A DNA stretch of 64,000 nt from NCBI GenBank assembly GCA_028583605.1, contig CM053326.1, positions 433,912 to 497,911 of the forward strand, given 5' to 3'. The stretch's first letter is position 1. Each line of letters starts with the position of its first letter. Made by a program: the position numbers and the translations under genes. This DNA comes from Dastarcus helophoroides. Taxonomy: Eukaryota; Arthropoda; Insecta; Coleoptera; Bothrideridae. Under the pieces are notes generated by a model, which saw only the letters and a list, made by a program, of their open reading frames with translations, was not told the origin of the DNA and ran no database searches. Shown here in pieces: positions 43,175 through 53,125 of the stretch.

Positions 43175-43427
43175 TGAATTTGATACAAATCTCAATTTAC
43201 TAATTAGTTTCATTAAAACAACTCGACTCGACGCAACAAACGACCAAGTGCAGCTGACAACCTACACGCCTGGAGTTCATCTTCCAGAAAATAATAATTG
43301 GAAGTTTTTCATAAAGTTTGTAGTAAACCCAGATGCGTTTAGAGCTTCGGGCTACTCTTTTAGTACTTCAGTCCAATTAAATGATTTATGGAAATATTTA
43401 CTTTACGGAAATTTGCAAGCATCGTAG
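43158..43427 (+). pseudogene. Unassigned 89-codon frame, exon-like, copy 1
   Basis: Open from after a TAG at 43155 to TAG at 43425, no internal ATG start needed. Residues include TTRLDATNDQVQLTTYTPG, HLPENNNWKFFIKFVVNPD and SGYSFSTSVQLNDLWKYLL: balanced composition suggesting former coding. The copy 2 frame is also open, with few changes (one Trp to Met, one silent). Function unknown; no domain recognised. Confidence 0.3.
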
Positions 43428-43904
43428 AGATTACTTTTGCATATTTTCTTCAATAAAAGGTTAACTTTAGGAAGTCATTATTTTACCCGACAATATCAAC
43501 AAACCAATCAATTTATTTTATTGCGTTTTAAAATATTTTGAATTATTGTAACGAGGGCTTTACTTATTTTTTGAGTAATTTTGGGTGCGTCGAGCACCAA
43601 AGATAGGGAAAAAACGAATGGTTTCGCGTTATCTATAACGCTAATTTGAACCATTGACCTCTCTAATGTCTGGCAGGTATCTGTGAATAGATCCCGCAGT
43701 AGAATTAAATAAACACGAAATTGGCAAAGAGGTTCGAGTCTCGCCACGTCCAAAATAATAGCTTTATCGCTGCGCCACGATTGCTGGCCGAATTGAAAGC
43801 TAAATGGGCCTGATAATCTAACCCTACTTCTGAAGTTAAATTAAATATGCAAAAATTTGTTGCTATTATAATTGTTTAAATTGTGCGGAAATATTATTAT
43901 AGTA

Positions 43905-44055
43905 TTTGTGAACTGTCTTGAAGTGACGTTTTCAATAAATTTAAATATCACGTAGTCGCATTTCAAAAATTGTTTTTAGAAAAATTGTTAACAAACTATA
44001 AAATTTAAATATTTCCAAACTGGGCCGAAGAAATGTTAAATAAATTGAGAAAAAC
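43905..44055 (+). mobile_element. H4 repeat remnant
   Basis: GAAGTGACGTTTTCAATAAA, CACGTAGTCGCATTTC and ACTGGGCCGAAGAAATG in direct sense; no ribozyme part retained. Confidence 0.6.
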
Positions 44056-44414
44056 TTGATGATTATTATTATATTCTCTCTGTAAACGAAAGCTGACTAT
44101 ATTAGAAAAGAAAAAAAACGCTGAAAAATTAGGGGCAGGCGTCAATTTGAAAGGAGGATGCGAAGTGCGAGGGTTAAAATGGGCGTAACAAGGACGAGCC
44201 ACATAATTTTGCATGCGCATTGCGAACAACTCCGGACAGAGTGACAAGAATTAGTAGAATTTGGCTGAGCGTTTGGACGACGCTGTTATATTTTTAATGA
44301 CATTTCTTGAAATCTTCCTTAAATATTTTGATTGGAGTATAACACTCACAGTTAGATGTTTTAACTTCCGTGCTTTTGTGACCTAGTTATTTCGTTGTAA
44401 AATATGAAATAGGC

Positions 44415-44470
44415 AGAGTATCGTAACGAAATGTAATTGTAAAATTTAGTTAGGGAATTTTCTAGAAAAT
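44415..44470 (+). mobile_element. LTR fragment cut at duplication junction
   Basis: CGTAACGAAATGTAATTG through TTTCTAGAAAATT equals the first 50 or so bases of the LTR at 50466, then switches to LINE B sequence (AGTATGGTGTACCTC). This is the internal breakpoint of the tandem duplication. Confidence 0.8.
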
Positions 44471-44479
44471 TAGTATGGT

Positions 44480-45380
44480 GTACCTCAAGGTTCTGCCTTG
44501 TCACCTTTTCTTTGCTCTATGATAACAGCAGACATTCCAAGAAAAGACCTGACGCTACTAGCAACTTATGCAAACGACACAGATTTAATGGCTTATTCTG
44601 TAAATCCAAAATTGATCACCAGATGTCTATGTAGAGCTACAGACAGACTTCAAGAATGCTTTAGCCAATAGAGAACTCAAGTCAACGCTGACGAGACCCA
44701 CTCAGTCTTCTTTAAAGCTTTAATAGCTTATTCTCTAAGTCCAGAATTGGTCACCATACGACTACAGAGAACTATTGACAGACTTCTTAGAATACTTTAA
44801 TCGATGGAGAATCCAAGTTAACCCAGATAAGGGTCAAGCAGTTTTCTTCATCAGAAGAAGACTCAAACAATATGGTCATGTTCAGGTCCATGCACAAGAC
44901 GTCGACTGGAAAATTTAGACGAAGTAACTAGGTACAATTCTAGACAAACGACTTACATTTTAGGCTAACATCGATTACACAGTGTCCAAAAGCAGTATGC
45001 TAAAGGAACTGCTGCCAGCAATAATTAATAGAAAGAGCAAACTGTCCATTGAGCTTTGACTGTTGATAGACACATAAGACTAGCGATGACCTACGCATCT
45101 ATATCCTAGTTATAGGCTTCCGATAATCAGATGAAGAAACTCTGGGTGCTTCAGAACGTCTTTCTGACACAAGCCATTGACCCTTCATGGTTTGCCAGAA
45201 ATAAGCAACTCCATAGAGAAGTCGCTCTACCTAAAGTAAGAGATTTTCTCAGGAAGGTAAACTCTAGGGCTATGTTGAGAGTAGAAGCGCACCGCAGCGA
45301 ATTAGTTCAACAGGCAGTTGACTAGGATGCAGTCAATCCAACCAGAAACAGAATACGAGGATAGTTCTCTAGGCTGCAGC
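44480..45380 (+). mobile_element. LINE family B, RT C-terminal half, copy 2
   Basis: Same structure as 39080-39960, including the YAND box and the internal 135-bp repeat, with additional stops (TAG after the ECFSQ-like stretch) and a frameshift in the second repeat unit. C-terminal frame 45131-45325 retained. Confidence 0.75.
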
Positions 45381-45391
45381 AGCGATTGTTT

Positions 45392-45735
45392 TGTTACGGG
45401 CTTATCGGTTCGAATTGATTACCACGTGTGAATTACACCACTTTATGACCAAACTTAACTTGGATCACCACAATTAAACAATTAACTCACTTATTATTAA
45501 CTTCTACTAACTCACTAATTACACTGACTCTAACTGACTGACTCGAGGGAAAGCTGACCGCCGTTTATAGTTTTGGCCCCCGGCTTCTTGAACTTTTCGG
45601 CAGATAAGGCTTATCGTTCCCGAAATTTCTGGAACGCTTATCTGCCATTTGTTTCGTTATCGCCGCCGCTTTCCCCTTATCAGATCCTTCTAGAAACTTT
45701 TTTTATTTACTAAATTATACAATTCTATTCTAAAT
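45392..45735 (-). mobile_element. Solo LTR, subfamily A, truncated, copy 2
   Basis: Matches 39992-40335 but keeps ATTACCACGTGTGAATTACA at its start where copy 1 has a short deletion. Same truncated right end. Confidence 0.75.
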
Positions 45736-46014
45736 TCTTTTCCATTTTGTTTGTTTCGGGCAAACCAGCTTGCACTGCTAATGTACTGTTCCGACGGAGG
45801 GATTGGGAGCCAAATGCTTTGGCCGAAAAGGCAGGGGTTTTAGTCGCCGCTACCCGAAAAGGCTTTCTATTTTTCTATCGAATTCGGATTCTACAACTTA
45901 AAGGTTTTCGGTTTCAAATTCAGATTTTTGACTTCGTATTTATTTCTTAGCTTCGAGTTTAAATGTAACATGAGGTTAATGCCGAAATTGCAAAAAAACA
46001 CAGAGTTTTTAATT

Positions 46015-46325
46015 AATTTTTGGTAGAATGGACTTGGTTATATGCAAAAATTGAAATACAAATCTTATTCCGTGAAATCAAGAAAGATTAAAAAATACAA
46101 CAGAGGTTGCTTTAACGCGTTTCAATAGCCAAGCTATCAACTTCAGAGAGATACTGGTTTTAGTGATTAAAAACACAACAGAGGATGCTCTAATGCACTG
46201 GTCTCTGAAGATGATAGCTTCAACATCAAAACGCATTAAAGCAACCCCTGTTGTGTTTTTTAAACTTTTTTTGTTTTAAGGGACAAGATTTGTATTTCAA
46301 TTTTTGAAAATAACAAGGACAATTC
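46015..46325. mobile_element. H3 compound repeat, copy 2
   Basis: Counterpart of 40632-40920. The minus ribozyme reads CTGAAGT with stem II GATAGC/GCTATT; the plus one has AAAAC for GAAAC. The tail (GAAAATAACAAGGACAATTCC) is kept here but lost in copy 1. Confidence 0.55.
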
Positions 46326-46339
46326 CGTTCCCCCAAAAT

Positions 46340-46640
46340 TGAATGTACATCATCATTTTGTACATATTTCCCCTACTTAACAAGGAGAAGATAACATACC
46401 ACACGTACTCCCTTTAGAGGAAAGAAACCTCAAACTAGTTCTGAGGGGAATTCACACCTTTTTAAGAGAAGAAGTAAAAGAGGATTTGAAGACAAAAGGA
46501 TTTCATCCAACTAAGGTACTTGGATGCACAACATGAGGATAGGATATGCCACTCGTCTTCGTTCAATTAAAATCAGATGAGAAGAAGACCTACGAGGTCT
46601 TTTTCAAACTGAAAACCACATTTAGAGATTGATTAACAAA
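46340..46640 (+). mobile_element. LINE ORF1 (gag-like) fragment
   Basis: Frame reads LEERNLKLVLRGIHTFLREE, VKEDLKTKGFHPTKVLGC, a stop, then MPLVFVQLKSDEKKTYEVFF. The K-VLRGI, I/V-KEDL and PL-FVQL-K pattern is that of the RNA-binding/PRE_C2HC region of Jockey-group ORF1 proteins. The zinc knuckles are not present. Most of this segment is absent at the corresponding point of copy 1 (near 40920). Confidence 0.65.
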
Positions 46641-47155
46641 TTTCGAATTTTTTACAGAACTTCGACTTCTCAAACTTTTTTGTAAAATTATAGTTTTTAA
46701 CCATTGAACATTTCGACTTGTTCTGAAAATTTAGAACTTTTTTGAAATGTTTGACGCACTATTTCGATTCTCAAAATTTTGTTTTTGTAAATTCGATAAT
46801 TTTGAATTTTTCTTCAACTTTCACCTTCTCTTCAAAATATTCACTTTCTTATTTAAAAATTTTCAACTTAGTTCAACATTTTGATTGGACTTTTTTGATT
46901 TTTTTCTTCTTTCAAAAATTTAATTTTTCTTGAAGCTTTTATATTTGAACATTTTCTAGATTTTCCGAATTTGGGGTGAGTTGCCTAAATTTCGACGACA
47001 CTCAGGTTGCTCTTTTTGGGTCCCTTTGTGTTAAAATTTAACACTTATATGAAAAACTACTTTTTTTAAAAAATTTCAACATTTCTGAATTTTCCTAAAA
47101 TTAGACTTTTTGCATCTTTAGATTTTTTTTCAGAATTTTCACTTTTGTTACGGGT

Positions 47156-47510
47156 CTATCGGTTCGAAATGATTATTAATACTTGCTGAATAATACCCAC
47201 TTTATTTCTAAACTTAACTCGGAACACCACAACTGAATAATTAACTCACTTATTGACTTCTGACCACTAACTTTGCAGTTAACTACACTGATTAACTGAC
47301 TCTAACTAACTAGCTCGAGGAAAAGGCGACCACCTTATATAGTTTTCGCTTCCAGGTTCTAGAAAAATCCAGCAGATAAGGCTTATCGTTTGCCGAAATT
47401 TCTGGAACGTTTATCTGCCGTTTGTTTCATTATCGCGGCCGCTTTCCTTTATCAGATCTTTCTAGAAAACTTTCTTATGTACTAAATCCTATAATTTACA
47501 TTTCGTTACA
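47156..47510 (-). mobile_element. Solo LTR, subfamily B, copy 2
   Basis: CTTT on both sides, as for 41484-41850. TATATAGTTTTCGC promoter region better preserved than in copy 1. Confidence 0.85.
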
Positions 47511-48034
47511 CTTTCTTTTTTGAAAACTTCGATTCTTCATCAAAGTTTTGACTTTTCTAAATACTTCGACCTTTTCGTAAATTTCAACTTTCTTTTTGAA
47601 GACTTGTGGACTTTTTTCGTTGAATGAGTCGATATTATTTTAACGAAGTGTTTGTGTGAGACGTCTGCCAACAGGAAAAAAATAGTGGGTCATGCGGATG
47701 AATCAACCAATGACAAAATTTTGCAGCATCATTGACTGATCACGTGGCGTTAAAAATTTAAGGAGCTATCTCTTCAAAAAAGGCGATCGGTGGACGGTCG
47801 ATGGCTACGGCAGATCGTAATAGAAGCTCTCGTTTTGTCTTGTGGACTTTTTTTAAATTTTGACTTCTCGAATCTTGGAATATTTGAAATTCGACTGTTA
47901 AAAAATCCTCCTTTTCCAAAAAATCTATTTTTTAAAGATCTGACGTACATAAATTTGAGTCTGTTTTGGCAAATTCTAATTTTTTTTTAAATTTGACTTT
48001 TTTTAAATATTTGACTTTTTCTAAATGTATATAT

Positions 48035-48405
48035 TGTTACGGGCTTATTGGTTGCATTGATTACACTTATCGAATAAGACCCACTTTATTACTGAACTCA
48101 ACTTGGATCACCACAATTGAACAATTAACTCACTTATTATTGACTTCTACTAACTCACTAATTACACTGATTCTAACTAACTGACTCGAGGGGAAGCTGA
48201 CCGCCTTTTATAGTTTTGGCTCACGGCTTCTAGAACTTTTCGGCAGATAAGGCTTATCATTTGCTGAAATTTCTGGAATGCTTATCTGCCGTTTGTTTCG
48301 TTATCGCGGCTTTCCCCTTATCAGAACCTTCTAGAAACTTTTTTTATTTACTAAATTATACAATTCTATTTTAAATTCTATTACATCTATTTACATTGCG
48401 TTACA
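48035..48405 (-). mobile_element. Solo LTR, subfamily A, inserted after the duplication
   Basis: TGTTACGGGC to GCGTTACA, flanked by ATAT (48031-48034 and 48406-48409). The corresponding site in copy 1 (near 42370) is empty: GTATATATTTT with no LTR. Promoter TTTTATAGTTTTGG and polyadenylation TTTATTACTG positions conserved. Confidence 0.92.
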
Positions 48406-49162
48406 ATATTTTTTGTAAATGTTGACATTTTATTATCAAAATCTTCCTTGAAATTTTTACAATAACGACCGTTTTTCAAAATTTATACTGTCTTTGAAAT
48501 TTTTAAACTTTTTTCAAAATTTTGACTTTTTCTCGAAACCTCCAATTTGCGTAAATTAAATTTTTTGAACAATTCGCCTTTTTTAGAAAATTCTATTTTT
48601 TTACAAGTATCTAACATATGCATATTTGACTCTTATTTGAAGTATTCCACTTTTTATAAATATTTTCTTTAGAAAGTTGCATTTGTTAAATATTTAGTCT
48701 TTTTTTTTGAAATTGTCAATCTTTTTTCAGAACGTCAAATTATTTGAAAATTTCGACATTTTCTCATCAAAATTTCGACTTGTTTTCAAAGTTGTCACTT
48801 TTTTCAAAAAAACAAAAATTCATCAAAATTTAGACTTCTTTGAAAATGTTACAATATTTTCAAAATTTTGATTATCGAGTCAATTGAATTTTTGTAAATT
48901 TGATATTTGAAAAATTTGCCTACTCCAAAAAATTCTGAAATAAAAAAAACTGACCCAACGCGCCTTAATATGTCAAATAAAGTTCGAATTGTGTGAAACG
49001 TTTTAATTACTGGCGATCACAGTGTGTCCAAATACATGAAGCAGCGATATAATGTATGTATGAAAGAAGGCGATGCATTACACTGCACTTTATTGGTTGC
49101 CCGATGGAAACAAAAACCATCGACGATGTGGTTAAACTTTGTACTTATGACTCAGAACATAG

Positions 49163-49432
49163 AAGCCTCTTTGTTCTAGTGAATTTGATACAAATCTCAA
49201 TTTACTAATTAGTTTCATTAAAACAACTCGACTCGACGCAACAAACGACCAAGTGCAGCTGACAACCTACACGCCTGGAGTTCATCTTCCAGAAAATAAT
49301 AATTGGAAGTTTTTCATAAAGTTTGTAGTAAACCCAGATGCATTTAGAGCTTCGGGCTACTCTTTTAGTACTTCAGTCCAATTAAATGATTTAATGAAAT
49401 ATTTACTTTACGGAAATTTGCAAGCATCGTAG
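49163..49432 (+). pseudogene. Unassigned 89-codon frame, exon-like, copy 2
   Basis: Open over exactly the same span as 43158-43427, with NDLMKYLL for NDLWKYLL. The upstream small frame has lost its ATG (ATT at the equivalent of 43001). No family recognised. Confidence 0.28.
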
Positions 49433-49904
49433 AGATTACTTTTGCATATTTTCTTTAATAAAAGGTTAACTTTAGGAAGTCATTTTACCTAACAATATTA
49501 ACAAACCAATCAATTTATTTTATTGCTTTTTAAAATATTTTGAATTATTTTAACGAGGGCTTTACTTTTAAGTGATTTTGGGTGCGTCGAGCACCAAAGA
49601 TAGGGAAAAAACAAATGGTTTCGCGTTATCTATAACGCTAATTTGAACCATCGACCTGCTCTAATGTCTGGTTGGTACACGTATCTGTGGATAGATCCCG
49701 CAGTAGAATTAAATAAACACGAAATTGGCAAAGAGGTTCGAGTCTCAGACTCGCCACGTCCAAAACAATTGCTTTATCGCTGCGCCACGATTGCTGGCCG
49801 AATTGAAAGCTAAATGGGCCTGATAATCTAACCCTACCTCTGAAGTTAAATTAAATATGCAAAAATTTGTGTATTATAATTGTTTAAATTGTGTTTTAAT
49901 TTGA

Positions 49905-50105
49905 TGATTATTCTTCATGGTAGACCCTTATTGACCGGAAATATTATTATATTATTTGTGAACTGTCTTGAAGTGACGTTTTCAATAAATTTAAATATTA
50001 CGTAGTCGCATTTCAAAAATTGTTTAGAAAATTGTCAACAAACCATAAAAATTTAAATATTTCCAAACTGGGCCGAAGAAATGTTAAATAAATTGAGAAA
50101 AGCTT
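49905..50105. mobile_element. H4 repeat remnant, foldback
   Basis: Starts with the inverted far end (CTTCATGGTAGACCCTTATT), then flips into the forward GAAGTGACGTTTTCAATAAA segment. Copy 1 has lost the inverted part by a deletion of about 55 bp. Confidence 0.6.
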
Positions 50106-50465
50106 GATGATTATTATTATATATTCTCTCTGTAAACGAAAGCTGACTATATTAGAAAAGAAAAAACACTGAAAAATTAGGGGCAGGCGTCAATTTGAAA
50201 GGAGGATGCGAAGTGCGAGGTTAAAATGGGCGTAACAAGGACGAGCCACATAATGTTGCATGCGCATTGCGAACAACTCCGGACAGAGTGACAAGAATTA
50301 GTAAAATTTGGCTGAGCGTTTGGCGACGCTGTTATATTTTTAATGACATTTCTTGAAATCTTCCTTAAATATTTTGATTGGAGTATAACACTTACAGTTA
50401 GATGTTTTAACTTCCGTGCTTTTGTGACCTAGTTATTTCTTGTAAAATATGAAATAGCAGAGTAT

Positions 50466-50807
50466 CGTAACGAAATGTAATTGTAAAATTTAGTTAGGGA
50501 ATTTTTTAGAAAATTTGCTAAGGGGAAGCGACCGCGATAATAAATCAAACGGCAGATAATTTTGGCAAGCGATACGACCTATCTGTCGAATTCTTCTAGA
50601 ACCCGGACCGGGATCTATGTAAACGAGGTGGGAAAGTGAGCGAAGTGAGAGAAGTCAAGTCAAGTTCGTCAAGTTAGTCGAAAGTCAATGAATAAGTTGG
50701 TTAGTTAAACAGTGTTAGTCAATTGCAATTGTAGTGTTCCCAGTTCAGTTTAGAAAGTGTTTTACAATTCACGTGTTAATAATCATTCGAACCGATAACA
50801 CGCAACA
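50466..50807 (+). mobile_element. Solo LTR, subfamily B/C, plus orientation
   Basis: CGTAACGAAATG start (T of TG mutated to C) to ACACGCAACA, with GTAT at 50462-50465 and 50808-50811. Contains GGCAGATAA and GGCAAGCGATACG remnants and TTCTAGAACCCGG; no clear TATA box remains. Confidence 0.8.
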
Positions 50808-51004
50808 GTATTGTTGCTATTATAAAATGATTTAACTACGAAAAACCAAATTTAATGGGCGCGACAAGACGAAAATCCCTAAATATATAATCTAGAGCAG
50901 ACAGAAACAGAGGAGGGGAAGGAACAGCGATTCTCGTTAAATAAATCTAGATCGCTTCACACCAGAGCAGCCAGAAACAAGTCACATAAAGTATAATATG
51001 TTTA

Positions 51005-51386
51005 TTCTTCATGGTAGACCCTTATTGACCGGAAATATTATGTTTTTTTCAATTTATTTAACATTTCTTCGGCCCAGTTTGGAAATATTTAAATTTTTAT
51101 GGTTTGTTGACAACTTTCTAAACAATTTTTGAAATGCGACTACGTGATATTTAAATTTATTGAAAACGTCACTTCATGACAGTTCACAAATTAAGAGGTT
51201 AGTTTATTTTACATAGAATAGGAATAATGAAAAATAGGAGACCAAAAATTAGATATGGAACAAATAAAAATTTTGTTTTTTTGATAAATTAGGAAAATAT
51301 AAAAAAATACATAAAAATGGTTGTAGCACTGGACATCGATGTTTCGCTCTCATTTGAGCTCGTCAGCAGTGCATAACATGGAAAGG
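51005..51386 (-). mobile_element. H4 repeat, fullest copy
   Basis: Minus strand begins with the hammerhead and continues through GGTCTCCTATTTTTCATTAT, AAACTAACCTCTTAATTTG, GAAGTGACGTTTTCAATAAA and CTGGGCCGAAGAAATG to an end at GGGTCTACCATGAAGAAT. About 380 bp, no ORF: a non-autonomous ribozyme-led repeat. Other pieces at 18120, 43905 and 49905. Confidence 0.75.
51320..51377 (-). ncRNA. Hammerhead ribozyme, type I, family H4, intact
   Basis: Minus strand 5' to 3': outer GTT, internal loop, GCACTG (51372-51367), CTGACGA (51366-51360), GCTC (51359-51356), loop AAATGA, GAGC (51349-51346), GAAA (51345-51342), stem III ACA/TGT with TCGA loop, C51332 as cleavage base (GTC), CAGTGC (51331-51326), then TAC and AAC. 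The 6-bp stem I is perfect and stem III is one pair longer than in H1/H2. The best formed ribozyme in the window. Confidence 0.87.
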
Positions 51387-52164
51387 GAACAATGAGGAAG
51401 AAATACTTAAAAATAATTTTTTTTTAAATTATAAAAAAGTAAAATAAAGAAATTTTAACATGAATAGACGTTTCATCATCAATTTACTGTGTTAAAAATT
51501 TACTATGTTAAAAATTTAAATATTTGAAGCCCGATCCACAAGAAACAACTACTCCGAGGGCTAATACCCCTTCCGGCATTGAACTACAAAAAAAAAGTAT
51601 AATATGGTTACAACCTGAATGGAAGGAGATAACACAGAAATTCTAATAACATAGGACTACTTACCATCGAATAAAGAAGTTGTCAAAAAAGATTTTGTAA
51701 AAATATTTATTGCAAATGAAGGGTACAAGCGATAAGTCAAAATAAATAGTTTTAAAAAAAATGGTTACATTCTCTATCATTTCTTTATTGAGGTAAAAGG
51801 AAAACGTATTATAACTCGTAATTTAGTGTATTTTTATCAATTGATTCTCTTCCAAATGAAACTATTACATCGCTGGCTAGCAGATGATCCAGGTAACTCA
51901 TCCTTGGAAAAAATTGATGTATCGCCTTCTTTGCCTATACCCTTCAAATACCCTTCAAATGAAGCAACAAATAGCCGAAGATTTTAACGCAAAATATCCA
52001 CAATAAAACAGCAGAACAAGAAATGCCAAGGGCAGAATATTGAAATTATGTCACGCAAAATGACATAAGTGTTTTGGCTCCAAAGGAATCAACACATTGC
52101 AGCCAGATAGAATGAACGGACATACTGAATATAGAAATATTTATGAACATAACTAGAAATATGA
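51387..52164. other. AT-rich stretch, no gene supported
   Basis: No repeat match and no open frame with motif. A short direct repeat TACCCTTCAAA near 51938-51960. Confidence 0.3.
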
Positions 52165-53045
52165 AAATATATTCCTCCTATTCTTCTTAAGGCTGGCACT
52201 TCGATGCCTGAAGTCGTTTTCAGACAACGCACACTCAGGAAGATTCTCCTCGAGCTAGACACATCGAAAGCTTCTGCCCTTGATGGTATCCCCGCTATTG
52301 TTTCTATAAAGTGCACTCCAGAGTTAACTCCTGTCCTAAGCAAATTGTTTATACCCTCTTACAAAAAAGGTGTATTCCCTAACATTTGGAAATCTGCTGG
52401 GGTGCAGCCTGTCCCGTCCCTAAAAAGGAAAAAAGGAATCTGGTTAAGAACTATTGCCCTATAGCTTTGTTACCAGTTATATTTAAAGTGGTGGAAAAGG
52501 TTATCAATGTCAATACTCTCAAATATCTGAAGGATAATAGAATCATCTCGGACAGGCAATACGGTTTCAGACGACAACGCTCAACTGGCGATCTACTGGC
52601 ATATGTTACTCATATCTGTAACTCAGCTATGCAAAAACCTGGTGAGGCTAGAATTCTGGCATTGGATATTTCAAAAGCCTTCGACATAGTTTGGTACCGA
52701 TCTATTCTCGCCCAAATTGACATCTTATGGTCTTCCTCCTGGACTATATTATTTGATATCCAGTTTTCTCGCTGACAGATCTCTTCAGGTCGTCGTTAAT
52801 AATATCTCATCCAAGACGTTTGCATTAATGCAGGGGTGCCTCAGGGATCTGTCCTGTCTCATACACTGTTTCTGTCACAAGTAAATCTTCATCTTCATCT
52901 TTTAGCTTCAATTTCTAATCCGATATACAGCTGCGCAGATGATGGTAGCCTGGTGTCATCTTTTTTCTCTCACAAACCCTTATTCGTCGCTGCTTTAAAT
53001 CGACCAAGGGAATAACAGATACAGATGATTAATCGGGACTCCCAA
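52165..53045 (+). mobile_element. Jockey-like LINE RT fragment, N-terminal to palm
   Basis: PEVVFRQRTLRKILLELDTS, KAS-LDGIPAIV, ELTPVLSKLF, SAGVQPVPSLK, then a +1 shift near 52430 and KNYCPIALLPVIFKVVEKV, ISDRQYGFRRQRSTGDLLAY and ALDISKAFDIVW (motif A), a shift, LQVVVNNISSKTF, and the catalytic box as CADD at 52932-52943. Ends abruptly after NRDSQY. This supplies the RT region that the arrays replaced in the two family A copies, and is a related but distinct subfamily. Confidence 0.85.
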
Positions 53046-53072
53046 TATCTTTGTTGTTTGTTATATCTGAAG

Positions 53073-53125
53073 TAATTTGGTGGAACGGAGTAGTCCTTGG
53101 TAATCTTGAAAAATTAAAATACAAA
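53073..53125 (-). mobile_element. H3 repeat end fragment
   Basis: TTGGTGGAACGGAGTAGTCC, CTTGGTAATCTTGAAAAATT and AAAATACAAATC: outer end only, no ribozyme. Confidence 0.55.

Larger units (their letters stand above)
39074..44470 (+). repeat. Segmental duplication, copy 1
   Basis: Direct tandem partner of 44471-50515, same order of elements: LINE B fragment, truncated LTR, H3 pair, AT repeat, subfamily B LTR, AT repeat, exon-like frames, H4 remnant, LTR start. Divergence is low (scattered substitutions and short indels). Copy 1 lacks the gag-like insert and the LTR at 48035 found in copy 2. Confidence 0.9.
44471..50515 (+). repeat. Segmental duplication, copy 2
   Basis: About 0.65 kb longer than copy 1, accounted for by a solo LTR at 48035 and a gag-like segment at 46340-46600. 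The copy continues past its last shared base into the complete LTR 50466-50807, showing that copy 2 holds the original right-hand flank. Confidence 0.9.

Noticed and set aside
43725..43790. tRNA gene or tRNA-derived SINE (GGTTCGAGTCTCGCC; GCGCCACGATTGC; also at 49735-49800)
   Set aside because: The B-box-like string is on the plus strand while the A-box-like string (TGGCGCAGCG) reads on the minus strand. No cloverleaf can be drawn from one strand.
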